A DNA stretch of 40,857 nt from Aquificota bacterium (GCA_013153315.1 JAADES010000005.1:1-40857); one strand, 5' to 3'. Counted from the stretch's first letter, positions 1 through 7,678 are shown. Notes: generated from the letters alone by a model not told the origin. Program-made: numbers and translations.

Positions 1-83
1 GCGGGCGCCGGGAGTCGAACCCGGACGGCCTTACGGCCAGCGGATTTTAAATCCGCCGCGTCTGCCAGTTCCGCCACGCCCGC
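1..83 (-). tRNA. tRNA-Leu(UAA)
   Basis: On the minus strand this folds as a class II tRNA with a 7-bp acceptor stem (GCGGGCG with CGCCCGC), a long variable arm and a T loop read as TTCGACT. The anticodon loop TTTAAAA gives anticodon UAA. The window edge cuts off the discriminator base and any encoded CCA. Confidence 0.93.
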
Positions 84-96
84 AACCAAATAATTA

Positions 97-125
97 ATTT
101 TAATAAAAGCTCTTCAGAAAGACAA
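97..125 (-). promoter_or_regulatory. sigma70-type promoter of tRNA-Leu(UAA)
   Basis: Minus-strand TTGTCT and TAAAAT are separated by exactly 17 bases, and the -10 element ends 13 bases before the tRNA. The geometry matches the other two tRNA promoters in this window. Confidence 0.7.
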
Positions 126-144
126 GCTTAATAATTTTTAATCG

Positions 145-918
145 ATGATTTTTGTTATAACGGTTCTCCTATTATTTTTGTCCACCCTAAGTTTTGTTGT
201 TTACCTTTTTAACCATCGGGAGGAAGAAAAAAACCTTAAAAACCTCCGTTGGTTAAAAACGCTGGGTTTTACCTTTTTAGGTTCGGCCTTTGTTCTTTCC
301 CTGTTGGGTTTGTTTGTTTGGATTCCGCCCAAGGTTAGCATCTTCACAATATTGGCAACGACTTTAATAGGAATCTATCTGTTCACCCTAACCTTCTTTA
401 GGAAAGGAAATTTAAACAACCTTGCCGCGGTGGTTTCCTCCACTGCTTTGCTTTTTTCCCTTTTGGGTTTATCGGTTGGAACTTTCCCTTTAAAGGAACA
501 CTTACTAATGTTCCATGTGGGGGTCTCCTTGCTTACCTTTTCCCTACTTTTGTTGTCTGCCGTTTTTTCCTTTTTGAGGATTTTGTCCGAAAAAAACCTA
601 AAGCAGGGGAATTTAAACCTACCTTTGAATATCCCCCTTTCGGTGGTCGTTAAATTGGAACGGAGATTGTTTTTCTTCGGTTTTGTATTCCTGACAGTGG
701 AACTAATATTGAGTTTGCTCTGGAGCCAGGCCCGTTTAGGCGAAGTTGTTTTCGATTCTCGCGTATGTGCAACTTTGCTATTGTGGCTTTATTACAACCT
801 ACTTTTCCATTTGGAGCGTTTTGGATTTTCCTTTTTTAGGAGATACTTTTCCCACCTAAACCTTTTTGGGGCTATCTTGATAGTCCTTAGCCTGCTGCTG
901 ACCCGACATAGGTTCTAA
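145..918 (+). CDS. HemX/CcsA-type cytochrome c assembly membrane protein
   Basis: This 257-residue, very hydrophobic protein has about eight predicted membrane helices. It resembles the HemX/YpjD branch of the CcsA family, seen in the histidine of 'MFHVGVSLLTFSLLLLSAVF' near residue 122 and in the later LERRLFFFGFVFLTVELIL helix. Family members handle heme export for cytochrome c maturation or influence glutamyl-tRNA reductase levels. I do not see the WWD tryptophan motif of full CcsA/CcmC proteins, which favours HemX over the ligase core. It lies 16 bases before hemY and is probably co-transcribed with it, which fits a heme role. There is no Shine-Dalgarno sequence before the ATG. The family call is fairly secure; the exact function is inferred. 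Confidence 0.65.
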   Translation: MIFVITVLLLFLSTLSFVVYLFNHREEEKNLKNLRWLKTLGFTFLGSAFVLSLLGLFVWIPPKVSIFTILATTLIGIYLFTLTFFRKGNLNNLAAVVSSTALLFSLLGLSVGTFPLKEHLLMFHVGVSLLTFSLLLLSAVFSFLRILSEKNLKQGNLNLPLNIPLSVVVKLERRLFFFGFVFLTVELILSLLWSQARLGEVVFDSRVCATLLLWLYYNLLFHLERFGFSFFRRYFSHLNLFGAILIVLSLLLTRHRF

Positions 919-934
919 ACTTCTTTTTTTTCAA

Positions 935-2242
935 ATGATTTTCGACGCTATAGTGGTTGGGGCGGGTATAACAGGCTTAACTACCGCCTACATAGCAACC
1001 AACAGAGGGAAAAAGGTTTTGGTTTTAGAGAAACAATCCCGAGCGGGAGGAAACATAAAAACCCTAAAGGTGGAAATAGATAATAAAACCTACCTTTTTG
1101 AGGAAGGCCCCCAAACAATATTGGCAAACAACGAAGCGGTCTATAAGTTAATCAACTCCCTTCCTGTGGAGGTGGTAAAAGCTTCCCCTACCTCCAACAA
1201 AAGATTTATTTACAAAAGAGGGAAGTTAATACCCATTCCCCTTAAGCCGTGGGAGTTCTTTTTAACTCCCTTGGTAAGTTTAAAAAGCAAATTGCTCCTT
1301 TTTAAGGAATTTTTTGAAAAACCCATCCAGACAGAGGATGAAAGTGTTGCATCCTTTGTAAGGCGACATTTTGGAGAGGAATTTTTAAATTACTTTGTTC
1401 AGCCCTTTGTTTCGGGAATTTATGCGGGTGACGCCCAGAAGCTAAGCCTCCGCTACGGTTTTCCTAAATTGTGGGAAATACAAAAACGCTACGGCTCTCT
1501 ACTGAAAGCTTTCTTCAAGGAAAAGAGGGTTGCCCCTAAAGGGGAATTAATTTCCTTTAGGGGTGGCCTTATAGAACTCATACGGGCTTTGGAAAAGAAA
1601 GTTAACCTTTTAACCGACGCGGAGGTTTTAAAAATAAAAAAAACCGATGGAAACCTATTTGAAGTAATTTCCAAAAAGGGAACATTTAAAACTAAAAAGG
1701 TTATTATTACAATCGACGCCCAAACAACGGCCCGGTTATTGAAACCTCTTTATCCTCCCATAGAGGTATTGAAAGAAATTTACTATCCTCCTTTGGCTGT
1801 AGTTTCTTTAAGTGTTCCCAAAATAGGTTTGGAAGGTTTTGGTTTTCTTGTTCCACCCAAGGAGGGGTTAAAAATATTGGGGGCCATTTTTGTTAGCTCT
1901 CTATTTGAATACCGTTGCCCTAAGGAGGAAGATTGTTTTAGCGTATTCCTCTGCGGGGATACCCAAAAAGAAGTTTGTCAACAAAAGGAGGAGGAAATTC
2001 TTTTAACCGCCCAAAGGGAAATTAAAAGAGTTTTTCCCCAAATTAAGGAATTCCGCTTTAGGAAAATCCGTCTTTGGAAGAAATCTATTCCCCAATATTG
2101 GGTCGGTTATCAAAGATATATGAACGCTTTGGAGGGTTTAAGAAAAGTAGAGTCTAATATTTTGGTGATTTCTAACTTTGTGGAAAAATCTTCGTTGGCG
2201 GGATGTATAGAAAAAGGCTTTAAGGTTGGCGAACGGATTTAA
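935..2242 (+). CDS. hemY: Protoporphyrinogen/coproporphyrinogen oxidase HemY
   Basis: This FAD-dependent amine-oxidase-fold enzyme oxidises protoporphyrinogen IX or coproporphyrinogen III late in heme synthesis. The N-terminus carries the dinucleotide-binding motif VVGAGITGLTTAY (GxGxxG, residues 8-13), then LEKQSRAGGNIKT, and the FEEGPQTI segment typical of HemY. The C-terminus keeps a degenerate flavin-contact motif ending in AGCIEKGFKVGE. At 435 residues it has the usual family length. Downstream of a HemX-like gene and in the same window as hemL, it is consistent with heme supply. Sequence alone cannot say whether the substrate is the proto- or copro-form. There is no Shine-Dalgarno sequence; a T-rich run precedes the ATG. 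Confidence 0.85.
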   Translation: MIFDAIVVGAGITGLTTAYIATNRGKKVLVLEKQSRAGGNIKTLKVEIDNKTYLFEEGPQTILANNEAVYKLINSLPVEVVKASPTSNKRFIYKRGKLIPIPLKPWEFFLTPLVSLKSKLLLFKEFFEKPIQTEDESVASFVRRHFGEEFLNYFVQPFVSGIYAGDAQKLSLRYGFPKLWEIQKRYGSLLKAFFKEKRVAPKGELISFRGGLIELIRALEKKVNLLTDAEVLKIKKTDGNLFEVISKKGTFKTKKVIITIDAQTTARLLKPLYPPIEVLKEIYYPPLAVVSLSVPKIGLEGFGFLVPPKEGLKILGAIFVSSLFEYRCPKEEDCFSVFLCGDTQKEVCQQKEEEILLTAQREIKRVFPQIKEFRFRKIRLWKKSIPQYWVGYQRYMNALEGLRKVESNILVISNFVEKSSLAGCIEKGFKVGERI

Positions 2243-2251
2243 TTGATTACA

Positions 2252-2339
2252 TGGTGCGGGAGGCGGGAGTCGAACCCGCACGCCCTTAACGGGCACCGGA
2301 TCCTAAGTCCGGCGCGTCTGCCAGTTCCGCCACTCCCGC
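2252..2339 (-). tRNA. tRNA-Leu(UAG)
   Basis: Minus-strand class II tRNA with acceptor GCGGGAG/CTCCCGC, discriminator A and an encoded CCA (2252-2254). The anticodon loop CTTAGGA gives anticodon UAG. It is the last tRNA of the leftward Phe-Leu-Leu transcript, 9 bases after tRNA-Leu(GAG), and ends 9 bases from the hemY stop. Confidence 0.95.
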
Positions 2340-2348
2340 TATTTTTTA

Positions 2349-2435
2349 TGGTGCCGGAGGCGGGAGTCGAACCCGCACGCCCCGAAGGGCACCGTCCCCT
2401 CAAGACGGCGCGTCTGCCAGTTCCGCCACTCCGGC
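2349..2435 (-). tRNA. tRNA-Leu(GAG)
   Basis: Minus-strand class II tRNA with acceptor GCCGGAG/CTCCGGC and encoded CCA. The anticodon loop TTGAGGG gives anticodon GAG. Its body is very similar to the neighbouring tRNA-Leu(UAG), suggesting tandem duplication. Confidence 0.95.
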
Positions 2436-2498
2436 TGGATTTGGGGGGAGGTGCCAAGGATTTTTTAGGGCTAAAGCTTTAAGGCACTATACATTTGT

Positions 2499-2514
2499 TG
2501 CCCCTTTGGGGGCA
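2499..2514 (-). other. GC-rich hairpin between tRNA-Phe and tRNA-Leu
   Basis: The spacer just after the tRNA-Phe CCA holds a perfect 6-bp stem (TGCCCC/GGGGCA) with a four-base loop. No T run follows it in the minus direction, so it looks like a processing or spacer structure rather than a terminator. Confidence 0.4.
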
Positions 2515-2519
2515 TTAAA

Positions 2520-2595
2520 TGGTGGCCCAGGGCGGAGTCGAACCGCCGACACCCCGGTTTTCAGCCGGGTGCTCTACCACCTGAGCTACCGGGCC
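2520..2595 (-). tRNA. tRNA-Phe(GAA)
   Basis: Minus-strand class I tRNA with acceptor GGCCCGG/CTGGGCC (one G-U pair) and encoded CCA at 2520-2522. The anticodon loop CTGAAAA gives GAA. It is the first tRNA after the promoter at 2635-2663. Confidence 0.95.
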
Positions 2596-2634
2596 TTGGG
2601 CCCCTCTCTTGCTTTAGCCCTTCCGAGACTTAAT

Positions 2635-2663
2635 AATATATCAAACTTTTTTTGGATAGTCAA
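2635..2663 (-). promoter_or_regulatory. Promoter of the Phe-Leu-Leu tRNA transcript
   Basis: Minus-strand TTGACT and TATATT are separated by exactly 17 bases, ending 39 bases before tRNA-Phe. This is one of the best sigma70-type matches in the window. Confidence 0.85.
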
Positions 2664-2760
2664 CAGTTTTTGAAAGGAGCCTTTCTAGTTTTTTATAAAA
2701 AAGTTTACTTCTTAAGGTCTTTGTGTCAAGCTTTCCCTCTTTTGGGAAAATTGATTAAAA

Positions 2761-3369
2761 ATGTTCCCAAGAATGGTTTTTAGTTTTATAGCAACCCTTT
2801 TAGTGGGGTGTGGAGCAATTAGCCAGAGTGTTCAAAAGGAACCTCTAAAGGTGGAAAAAAACCAAATACCTCCGAGCGGAAATTCAACAATAAAAACTTC
2901 AAAAACTTTAGAAACTCCTAAGGAACAAAAAGAGGAAATTACATTGCCGGTTCCACAGCCCGGTTCTTCAAAGATAAAAGAACAACCTTCACAGAAGCAA
3001 AAAAAGAAAGCCATACCACCTAAGGAAAAAGAAAAAACTTCCAACCTTTTGCAGGGCAAAGAGGGTAAATCTACCCCCAAAGAGACAAATGAAAAACCTA
3101 CTACCCAAGAGGAAAACAAAACCTTACCTTATGAGGAAACAATTAAAAAGGTTGCCCTCTTGGTGGTGGCTAAAAACGCCCCTGTGGTGGTAACAGAAAA
3201 AAATCTGCTTTTTGAGGGAACTTTAAATAAAAAACAACCTTTAAAGGGCTGTTCGCTTGTTACCGTTAAGGTAAAGGATAAGAAGTCTAAGACTGAAAAA
3301 GATTATTTAGTTGCCGTTTGCGGTGACCAAATTAAGATAGAGCTAAAGAAGGGCAATAAATCACAATAG
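2761..3369 (+). CDS. Putative lipoprotein with K/E/P/T-rich linker
   Basis: I do not recognise the family of this 202-residue protein. The N-terminus is a short signal peptide with a lipobox (LVGC, cysteine 17), so lipidation and export are predicted. Residues about 25-120 are a low-complexity linker rich in Lys, Glu, Pro and Thr, of the kind that spans the periplasm. The compact C-terminal part (about 122-200) contains beta-like segments and two cysteines (in KGCSLV and AVCGDQ) that could form a disulfide. The last nine bases overlap the convergent rpsU gene. A small hairpin (TTTCCC/GGGAAA, 2732-2749) lies just before the start. Confidence 0.5.
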   Translation: MFPRMVFSFIATLLVGCGAISQSVQKEPLKVEKNQIPPSGNSTIKTSKTLETPKEQKEEITLPVPQPGSSKIKEQPSQKQKKKAIPPKEKEKTSNLLQGKEGKSTPKETNEKPTTQEENKTLPYEETIKKVALLVVAKNAPVVVTEKNLLFEGTLNKKQPLKGCSLVTVKVKDKKSKTEKDYLVAVCGDQIKIELKKGNKSQ

Positions 3370-3564
3370 ATATTTTTGTTTTTTGAGCTGTTTTAGAAGG
3401 CGTTTTCTGGCCGCCCTCATTTTTCTTTTACGTTTTTCGGAAGGTTTTTCGTAATACATTCTTCTTTTAGCTTCGGTTATTATTTGCTCCTGCTCTACCA
3501 GCCTTCTAAATTTTTTTAGAGCTTTTTCTACGGGTTCGTTTTCTTCTAAATATACGGCTACCAA
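3361..3564 (-). CDS. rpsU: 30S ribosomal protein S21
   Basis: S21 helps initiation on the small subunit. The sequence shows the family core, ENEPVEKALKKFRR near the start, followed by a basic tail RKRKMRAARKRLLKQLKKQ. The longest frame begins at a GTG at 3571-3573, but that codon sits inside the Shine-Dalgarno sequence AAAGGAGGTGAT. The TTG at 3562-3564, seven bases after GGAGG, gives the expected N-terminus (M)VAVYLEENEP and is preferred, making 67 residues. A strong promoter lies at 3607-3636. The gene stands alone, not in the common rpsU-dnaG-rpoD arrangement. Confidence 0.92.
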   Translation of the reverse strand: MVAVYLEENEPVEKALKKFRRLVEQEQIITEAKRRMYYEKPSEKRKRKMRAARKRLLKQLKKQKYLL

Positions 3565-3606
3565 ACTTATCACCTCCTTTTGGAGTTTTTTAATCTAAAA
3601 TTGTTT

Positions 3607-3636
3607 ATTATAACCGATTTTAGTCGGTAAAATCAA
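3607..3636 (-). promoter_or_regulatory. rpsU promoter with palindromic spacer
   Basis: Minus-strand TTGATT, an 18-base spacer and a perfect TATAAT. The spacer contains the inverted repeat ACCGA-6-TCGGT (3613-3628), abutting the -10 element, which could be a repressor site. Confidence 0.7.
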
Positions 3637-3662
3637 GACCAATCAAAGGTTTTGAGGAAAAT

Positions 3663-4277
3663 TTAAACCCCAAAAAGTTTTTCTATATAACTTTTTTCTT
3701 CCCAATTTTTGTAGGCTGTTAAATCATAAATCCCTTGCGGGTTGGAAAAGATAGTTCCAGCTTGTTTGAATTGTTCTTGCTTCATTTCTGCATAGGCTTG
3801 GTTCATTATTTGGGAAGCTAAGGCGGCGACTGCGTAGTCTTGCGGTGAGGGTTTAGCCGGGGCCAGTGCGGCGGCTATGACCCTTTGCATTTTGGCGACG
3901 GTTTTTTGCGGAGTATCTTCGGGTGATACATCTATAGGAACTTCTCCCGCTACGGCGTAGTATTTTCCGTCGGGGCCCTTTACATAGCTAAAGTGGGCGG
4001 TTCCCGCATAAGGCCCCCCTGCGGCCAGATGGGCGGCCTCGTGGGCCCTAACTTCCATATCTACCCTTCTTAGCTCGGCGGCCATTAGCTCTTTTTGCAG
4101 GTCTTCGTAAAAGTTCCTTGCCCCTACATTGTTTTGGGTGGTTGATTGAATTCGGGAAACCGCACCGGTGGGGTTGGCTACCCTTCCTTTCTTTTGATAA
4201 ACCCCCCAAGAGGATACGCTGGAAAAAGGATTATTCAAATTTAGGTTTATATTTATCTGTAGAGGTGCTATCAACAT
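3663..4277 (-). CDS. SprA-family putative metalloprotease
   Basis: This 204-residue protein matches the SprA-related family, whose members carry a zinc-protease-like HExxH helix. Here it is VRAHEAAHLAAGGPYAG, with H79, E80 and H83. The following segment, with its SYVKGPDGKYYAVAGEV..ID core, is also typical, as is the alanine-rich stretch after VAKMQRVIAAALAPA. I see no signal peptide or membrane helix. It follows the Trm112 gene by 64 bases on the same strand. Substrate and role are unknown for the family; the protease activity is inferred only from the motif. Confidence 0.75.
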   Translation of the reverse strand: MLIAPLQININLNLNNPFSSVSSWGVYQKKGRVANPTGAVSRIQSTTQNNVGARNFYEDLQKELMAAELRRVDMEVRAHEAAHLAAGGPYAGTAHFSYVKGPDGKYYAVAGEVPIDVSPEDTPQKTVAKMQRVIAAALAPAKPSPQDYAVAALASQIMNQAYAEMKQEQFKQAGTIFSNPQGIYDLTAYKNWEEKSYIEKLFGV

Positions 4278-4341
4278 AGCAAGGTAAAAAATTAACTTTT
4301 TTCCTATATTTGGAAAATGATATTTTAAAACCTTTTAATGT

Positions 4342-4542
4342 TTATTGATTATCGTTTAAATCTTTAAGAGGTTTAGCTTCTTCAAAAATCAGGTTGGGTA
4401 TACCATCAATAATTTCAAAGAAAACCTGACAGTGTTGACAGATAAGAATATCCCTTTGTGGGTCATAAATTAACTCGCCCTTACATTGGGGGCAGGCTAA
4501 AATTTCCAAAAGCTCCTTTGATAGTGTCCCTTTTTGTTCCAT
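4342..4542 (-). CDS. Trm112-family zinc-binding protein
   Basis: A 66-residue protein with two CxxC pairs (C17/C20 and C35/C38) in the order ELLEILACPQCKGEL ... ILICQHCQVFFEIIDGIPNLI, the signature of the Trm112/YcaR family. In eukaryotes Trm112 activates methyltransferases; bacterial members are small zinc-ribbon proteins of uncertain partner. It is divergent from ftsW/rodA with only 21 bases between start codons, and no Shine-Dalgarno sequence. Confidence 0.82.
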   Translation of the reverse strand: MEQKGTLSKELLEILACPQCKGELIYDPQRDILICQHCQVFFEIIDGIPNLIFEEAKPLKDLNDNQ

Positions 4543-4549
4543 CCAACCA

Positions 4550-4555
4550 TATAAA
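4550..4555 (+). promoter_or_regulatory. -10 element of a possibly leaderless ftsW/rodA mRNA
   Basis: TATAAA lies eight bases before the ATG at 4564. With normal promoter spacing, transcription would start at or next to the start codon. No Shine-Dalgarno sequence exists in the 21-base divergent gap. Confidence 0.45.
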
Positions 4556-4563
4556 TCTTAACT

Positions 4564-5727
4564 ATGTCCAATTATTCCGACAGGATAATATTTTTTACGG
4601 CTCTGGTTTTTATTATTTTTAGTGTCTTTATAACTTATTCAGGTTTCATACTTCCCCGCTTAATCCACTATTGGATAATTCACGATACCAACACCAAAGA
4701 TTATGTAAAGGCTTTTTTACCCCTATTTAAGGATTTTGTTATTCTTACCGTTGCCTGGCTTGGTTATTGGATTATTGTTAAAACAACCTTTTTTAGGTAT
4801 TGGAAAAATTTACCCTCGATAGTTAACTGGAGTTTGTGGATAACCCTTTCGGTTATGGTTATTGTTGTTCTTGAAAGGTTCTTATTTCATATGCCTTTTA
4901 ACCGATGGTTGATAGGCCCAAAGCACACTATCCTTGTTACCGGTTTAGTTATCACGACTTTTTTCCTTTTTTTGGCTTATCAACTGGCAAAGGAAAAAAC
5001 CAACTGGCGGAAGGTTATTTTTATTTACTTCCTCTTTGTGGTTTTATTGTTGCTCCAACCGGATAAGGGAACAACAATCCTATTGACAAGCGTTCTCATC
5101 TTAGGTTGGCTCTTTAAGTGGAAAAGCCGATGGAGCTCCTACCTTTTGGGGGCAATTTTTTTATTGTTTTCTATAATTCCCATTTTTGGTATTCTCAACA
5201 CCCAACTCTTGAAGGTGCAATTACCCGAATCGTGGGGTTATGTGTCTGTGCGGATTAACAACTGGTTGGACCCTTTTAACGATATAACGGGAAGGAGTTT
5301 CCAAATAGCCAACTCCCTTTATGCCCTGCATAAGGGTGGTTTATTTGGAGAAGGTTACGGCTTTGGGGTAAGAAAGACCTATTTAGGGGGAACGGTTCAC
5401 ACCGACTTTGTATTTGGAACTATTGGGGAGGAATTGGGTTTTGTATTTGCCTCTTTTATATTTTTGCTTACGCTTTTGCTTCTATTAAGGCTTGTCGTTA
5501 TTTCCTTCCGTTTCCAATCTGGGTTCGAAAAATACTTTACTCTGTTTGTTGCTTGGGAAACCTTTTTGTTGGCCTTTGTTAACGCGGGAATGGCGGCCAA
5601 TCTTCTACCTACCAAAGGTTGGCCCTATCCTTTAATAAGCTACGCTCCCTTTTATGTTGTCTTTTACATTTGGCAGTTGGCAATAATTCAAGCCTTCATA
5701 AAGAGGCGGTTTTACGAAGTTTTTTAA
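4564..5727 (+). CDS. SEDS-family glycosyltransferase (FtsW/RodA)
   Basis: SEDS proteins polymerise lipid II glycan strands for division (FtsW) or elongation (RodA). This 387-residue protein has about ten membrane helices. It contains the catalytic-aspartate motif LLLQPDKGT near residue 166, the block RINNWLDPFNDITGRSFQ, GGLFGEGYGFG and HTDFVFGTIGEELGF. The C-terminal motif is LLPTKGWPYPLISYAPF, so the near-universal GGS after SY is replaced by AP. The motif blocks lean toward FtsW, but I cannot separate FtsW from RodA securely. The stop codon runs directly into a strong terminator hairpin. Confidence 0.82.
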   Translation: MSNYSDRIIFFTALVFIIFSVFITYSGFILPRLIHYWIIHDTNTKDYVKAFLPLFKDFVILTVAWLGYWIIVKTTFFRYWKNLPSIVNWSLWITLSVMVIVVLERFLFHMPFNRWLIGPKHTILVTGLVITTFFLFLAYQLAKEKTNWRKVIFIYFLFVVLLLLQPDKGTTILLTSVLILGWLFKWKSRWSSYLLGAIFLLFSIIPIFGILNTQLLKVQLPESWGYVSVRINNWLDPFNDITGRSFQIANSLYALHKGGLFGEGYGFGVRKTYLGGTVHTDFVFGTIGEELGFVFASFIFLLTLLLLLRLVVISFRFQSGFEKYFTLFVAWETFLLAFVNAGMAANLLPTKGWPYPLISYAPFYVVFYIWQLAIIQAFIKRRFYEVF

Positions 5728-5771
5728 ACCTTTAGGGGGAACAATAAAAAGAAAAATCCCTTTAGAGGTTT
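5726..5771 (+). terminator. Rho-independent terminator after ftsW/rodA
   Basis: A 15-bp stem (arms 5726-5740 and 5757-5771, three G-U pairs) with a 16-base loop is followed by TTATTTTTTC. It begins on the ftsW/rodA stop codon and separates it from the convergent acylphosphatase gene. On the opposite strand no T run follows, so it is mainly one-directional. Confidence 0.75.
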
Positions 5772-5782
5772 TTATTTTTTCT

Positions 5783-6064
5783 TTAATCCCTTCTAATGTA
5801 AAATTCCAAAAATTCGTTTGTAGGTTCCTCCCAATGAACCTCTATATGGTCAACCCGTGCCAAGGGAGGGCCTTTTTTTAAATCTTCGAGAAATTCCTTT
5901 AAAAGCACCTCATCGCCCTCGGCCACCACTTCCACCCTCCCGTCGGGTAAATTTCTTACCCAGCCGGTAATTCCATAAACGTTGGCCCTCCTTTCCGTAA
6001 AATAGCGAAAGCCTACCCCCTGAACCCGTCCCGATATGAAAGCGTGCAATCTTTTTAGAGCCAT
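5783..6064 (-). CDS. acyP: Acylphosphatase
   Basis: This 93-residue protein hydrolyses acyl phosphates such as carbamoyl or acetyl phosphate. Catalytic arginine R20 lies in GRVQGVGFRYF and catalytic asparagine N38 in GWVRNLPDGRVEV, both perfectly placed for the ferredoxin-like fold of the family. It is divergent from hemL with 25 A/T-rich bases between the start codons. There is no Shine-Dalgarno sequence. Confidence 0.93.
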   Translation of the reverse strand: MALKRLHAFISGRVQGVGFRYFTERRANVYGITGWVRNLPDGRVEVVAEGDEVLLKEFLEDLKKGPPLARVDHIEVHWEEPTNEFLEFYIRRD

Positions 6065-6089
6065 TCAGATAAATAAAAATTAACTTTCC

Positions 6090-7367
6090 ATGAACAACCA
6101 ACAACTTTTTGAAGAGGCAAAAAAATACCTTCCCGGAGGTGTCAACTCGCCCGTTAGGGCTTTCAAGGCGGTTGGCGGCTCCCCCATTATTGTGGAAAGG
6201 GGACAGGGGGCCTATATCTACGACGTGGAAGGCAACCGTTATATAGATTTCCTCCTTTCCTGGGGGCCTTTGATACTGGGGCACAGACACCCCAACGTGG
6301 AAAGCTCGGTAAAACAGGCTGTGGAAAAGGGTTTAAGCTTTGGCTTAACCAACCCTTACGAAATAGAGCTGGCCAAAGAGGTGGTAGGAAGCTTTCCTTC
6401 CGTTGATAAGGTTCGATTTGTTAACAGCGGTACCGAAGCGGTAATGTCGGCCATCAGGCTGGCCAGAGGCTACACCGGCCGCAAATATATCGTAAAGTTT
6501 GAAGGTTGCTATCACGGCCACTACGATAGCGTTTTGGTAAGTGCGGGTAGCGGTGTGGCCACTTTGGCCATTCCGGGAACTCCTGGCATTCCCGAAGAGG
6601 TGGCGAAATTAACTTTTGTCTTGCCCTACAACGACAGCGAGGCGGTTAAAAAGCTATTTGAAGAAAAGGGTTCCCAAATAGCCGCCGTAATTGTGGAGCC
6701 CGTTGCGGGCAATATGGGTGTAGTGCCTCCCAAGGAGGAATTTTTAAAAACTTTGCGGGAGGAAAGCGAAAAGTATGGGGCCCTGCTAATTTTCGATGAG
6801 GTAATTACCGGGCTCCGTCTGGCGTTGGGAGGTGCTCAAGAATACTACGGCATAGAGCCGGATTTAACTACTTTGGGAAAAGTTATCGGCGGCGGTATGC
6901 CCGTGGGTGCCTACGGAGGCAAAGAAGAAATTATGTCTAAAATAGCCCCCGAGGGGGAAATATACCAAGCGGGAACCTTGTCGGGTAATCCTGTAACCAT
7001 GGCCGCCGGTCTGGCTACGGTGCAAACCTTAAAGGAGTTAAACCCTTACGAGGAATTGGATAAAAGAACAGCCCAATTTACGGAAAAAGTTTCTGCCCTC
7101 CTAAAGGAAAAAGGGATTCCCCACACCTACAACAGGGTCGGTTCGATGTTTACCTTCTTTTTGGGAACCCAAGAAAAGGTTACCGACTATAGGAGTGCTC
7201 TAAAAAGTGATACCTCCCTTTTTGGAAAATTCTTCAACAGTCTACTTAAAAATGGGGTTTTAATACCTCCCTCCCAGTTTGAGGCTTGGTTTTTGAGCGT
7301 TGTCCACAACGAAGAAATATTAAATGAAGCCTTGGAAAGGATAGAAAAGGCTATAAAAGAAATTTGA
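6090..7367 (+). CDS. hemL: Glutamate-1-semialdehyde 2,1-aminomutase
   Basis: This PLP enzyme converts glutamate-1-semialdehyde to 5-aminolevulinate in the C5 tetrapyrrole pathway. The start LFEEAKKYLPGGVNSPVRAF, the FVNSGTEAVMSAIRLARGYTG phosphate-binding block and the Schiff-base lysine K264 in TTLGKVIGGGMPVGAYGG are all diagnostic. At 425 residues it is full length. Its presence shows heme is made from glutamyl-tRNA, in line with hemY nearby. The stop codon abuts the convergent ribbon-helix-helix gene with no space. Confidence 0.96.
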   Translation: MNNQQLFEEAKKYLPGGVNSPVRAFKAVGGSPIIVERGQGAYIYDVEGNRYIDFLLSWGPLILGHRHPNVESSVKQAVEKGLSFGLTNPYEIELAKEVVGSFPSVDKVRFVNSGTEAVMSAIRLARGYTGRKYIVKFEGCYHGHYDSVLVSAGSGVATLAIPGTPGIPEEVAKLTFVLPYNDSEAVKKLFEEKGSQIAAVIVEPVAGNMGVVPPKEEFLKTLREESEKYGALLIFDEVITGLRLALGGAQEYYGIEPDLTTLGKVIGGGMPVGAYGGKEEIMSKIAPEGEIYQAGTLSGNPVTMAAGLATVQTLKELNPYEELDKRTAQFTEKVSALLKEKGIPHTYNRVGSMFTFFLGTQEKVTDYRSALKSDTSLFGKFFNSLLKNGVLIPPSQFEAWFLSVVHNEEILNEALERIEKAIKEI

Positions 7368-7619
7368 TTAGACTTCTTTATTTTCGGAACCTTCTTCCTC
7401 TTCTTCTTCTATTAGGCTGGAACCGCTAATGTAGGCTTCCAACTCGGCAACGGTGGCTTCTTGTAATTTTTCCTCAATAATTCCTTTTATAAGACGGTTA
7501 AGTTTTCTATCGTCGCCCATGGCTATACCGTTTAGAATGCTATAAAGCCTTTTAGGTAAAGAGAGAGAAACTTTTTTATATCTGGGGCCGCCTTTTTTTC
7601 TTCTTCCTCTTCTGGCCAT
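7368..7619 (-). CDS. Small ribbon-helix-helix-like DNA-binding protein
   Basis: An 83-residue protein with a very basic start (ARRGRRKKGGPRYKK), then KVSLSLPKRLYSILNGIA, which fits the strand-helix pattern of the ribbon-helix-helix (CopG/MetJ-like) fold. It ends in an acidic tail, EEEEEEGSENKEV. It has a perfect Shine-Dalgarno sequence (AAAAGGAGG, seven bases before ATG) and its own promoter at 7644-7671. No toxin gene is adjacent, so a stand-alone regulator or nucleoid protein is more likely than an antitoxin. The target is unknown. Confidence 0.6.
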   Translation of the reverse strand: MARRGRRKKGGPRYKKVSLSLPKRLYSILNGIAMGDDRKLNRLIKGIIEEKLQEATVAELEAYISGSSLIEEEEEEGSENKEV

Positions 7620-7643
7620 TGTTTAACCTCCTTTTTAGGAAAA

Positions 7644-7671
7644 ATTATGCTCAAAAGCAAAGCAATTTCAA
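7644..7671 (-). promoter_or_regulatory. Promoter of the ribbon-helix-helix gene
   Basis: Minus-strand TTGAAA, a 16-base spacer and CATAAT (five of six matches), 24 bases before the start codon of the gene at 7368-7619. Confidence 0.6.
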
Positions 7672-7678
7672 ATAGTTT

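Noticed and set aside
2239-2482. Overlapping open frames on both strands (72 and 79 codons)
   Set aside because: They lie over tRNA-Leu genes; the apparent repeats in the peptides (GGTGRRA, RLPVPPLP) are translations of the duplicated tRNA bodies.
5910-6290. 126-codon frame across the acyP-hemL divergent region
   Set aside because: Composition is that of antisense hemL, and it contradicts two well-supported genes.
7368-7619. Antitoxin of a toxin-antitoxin pair
   Set aside because: The fold fits, but no toxin-like gene is beside it; neighbours are hemL and an M50-like gene.
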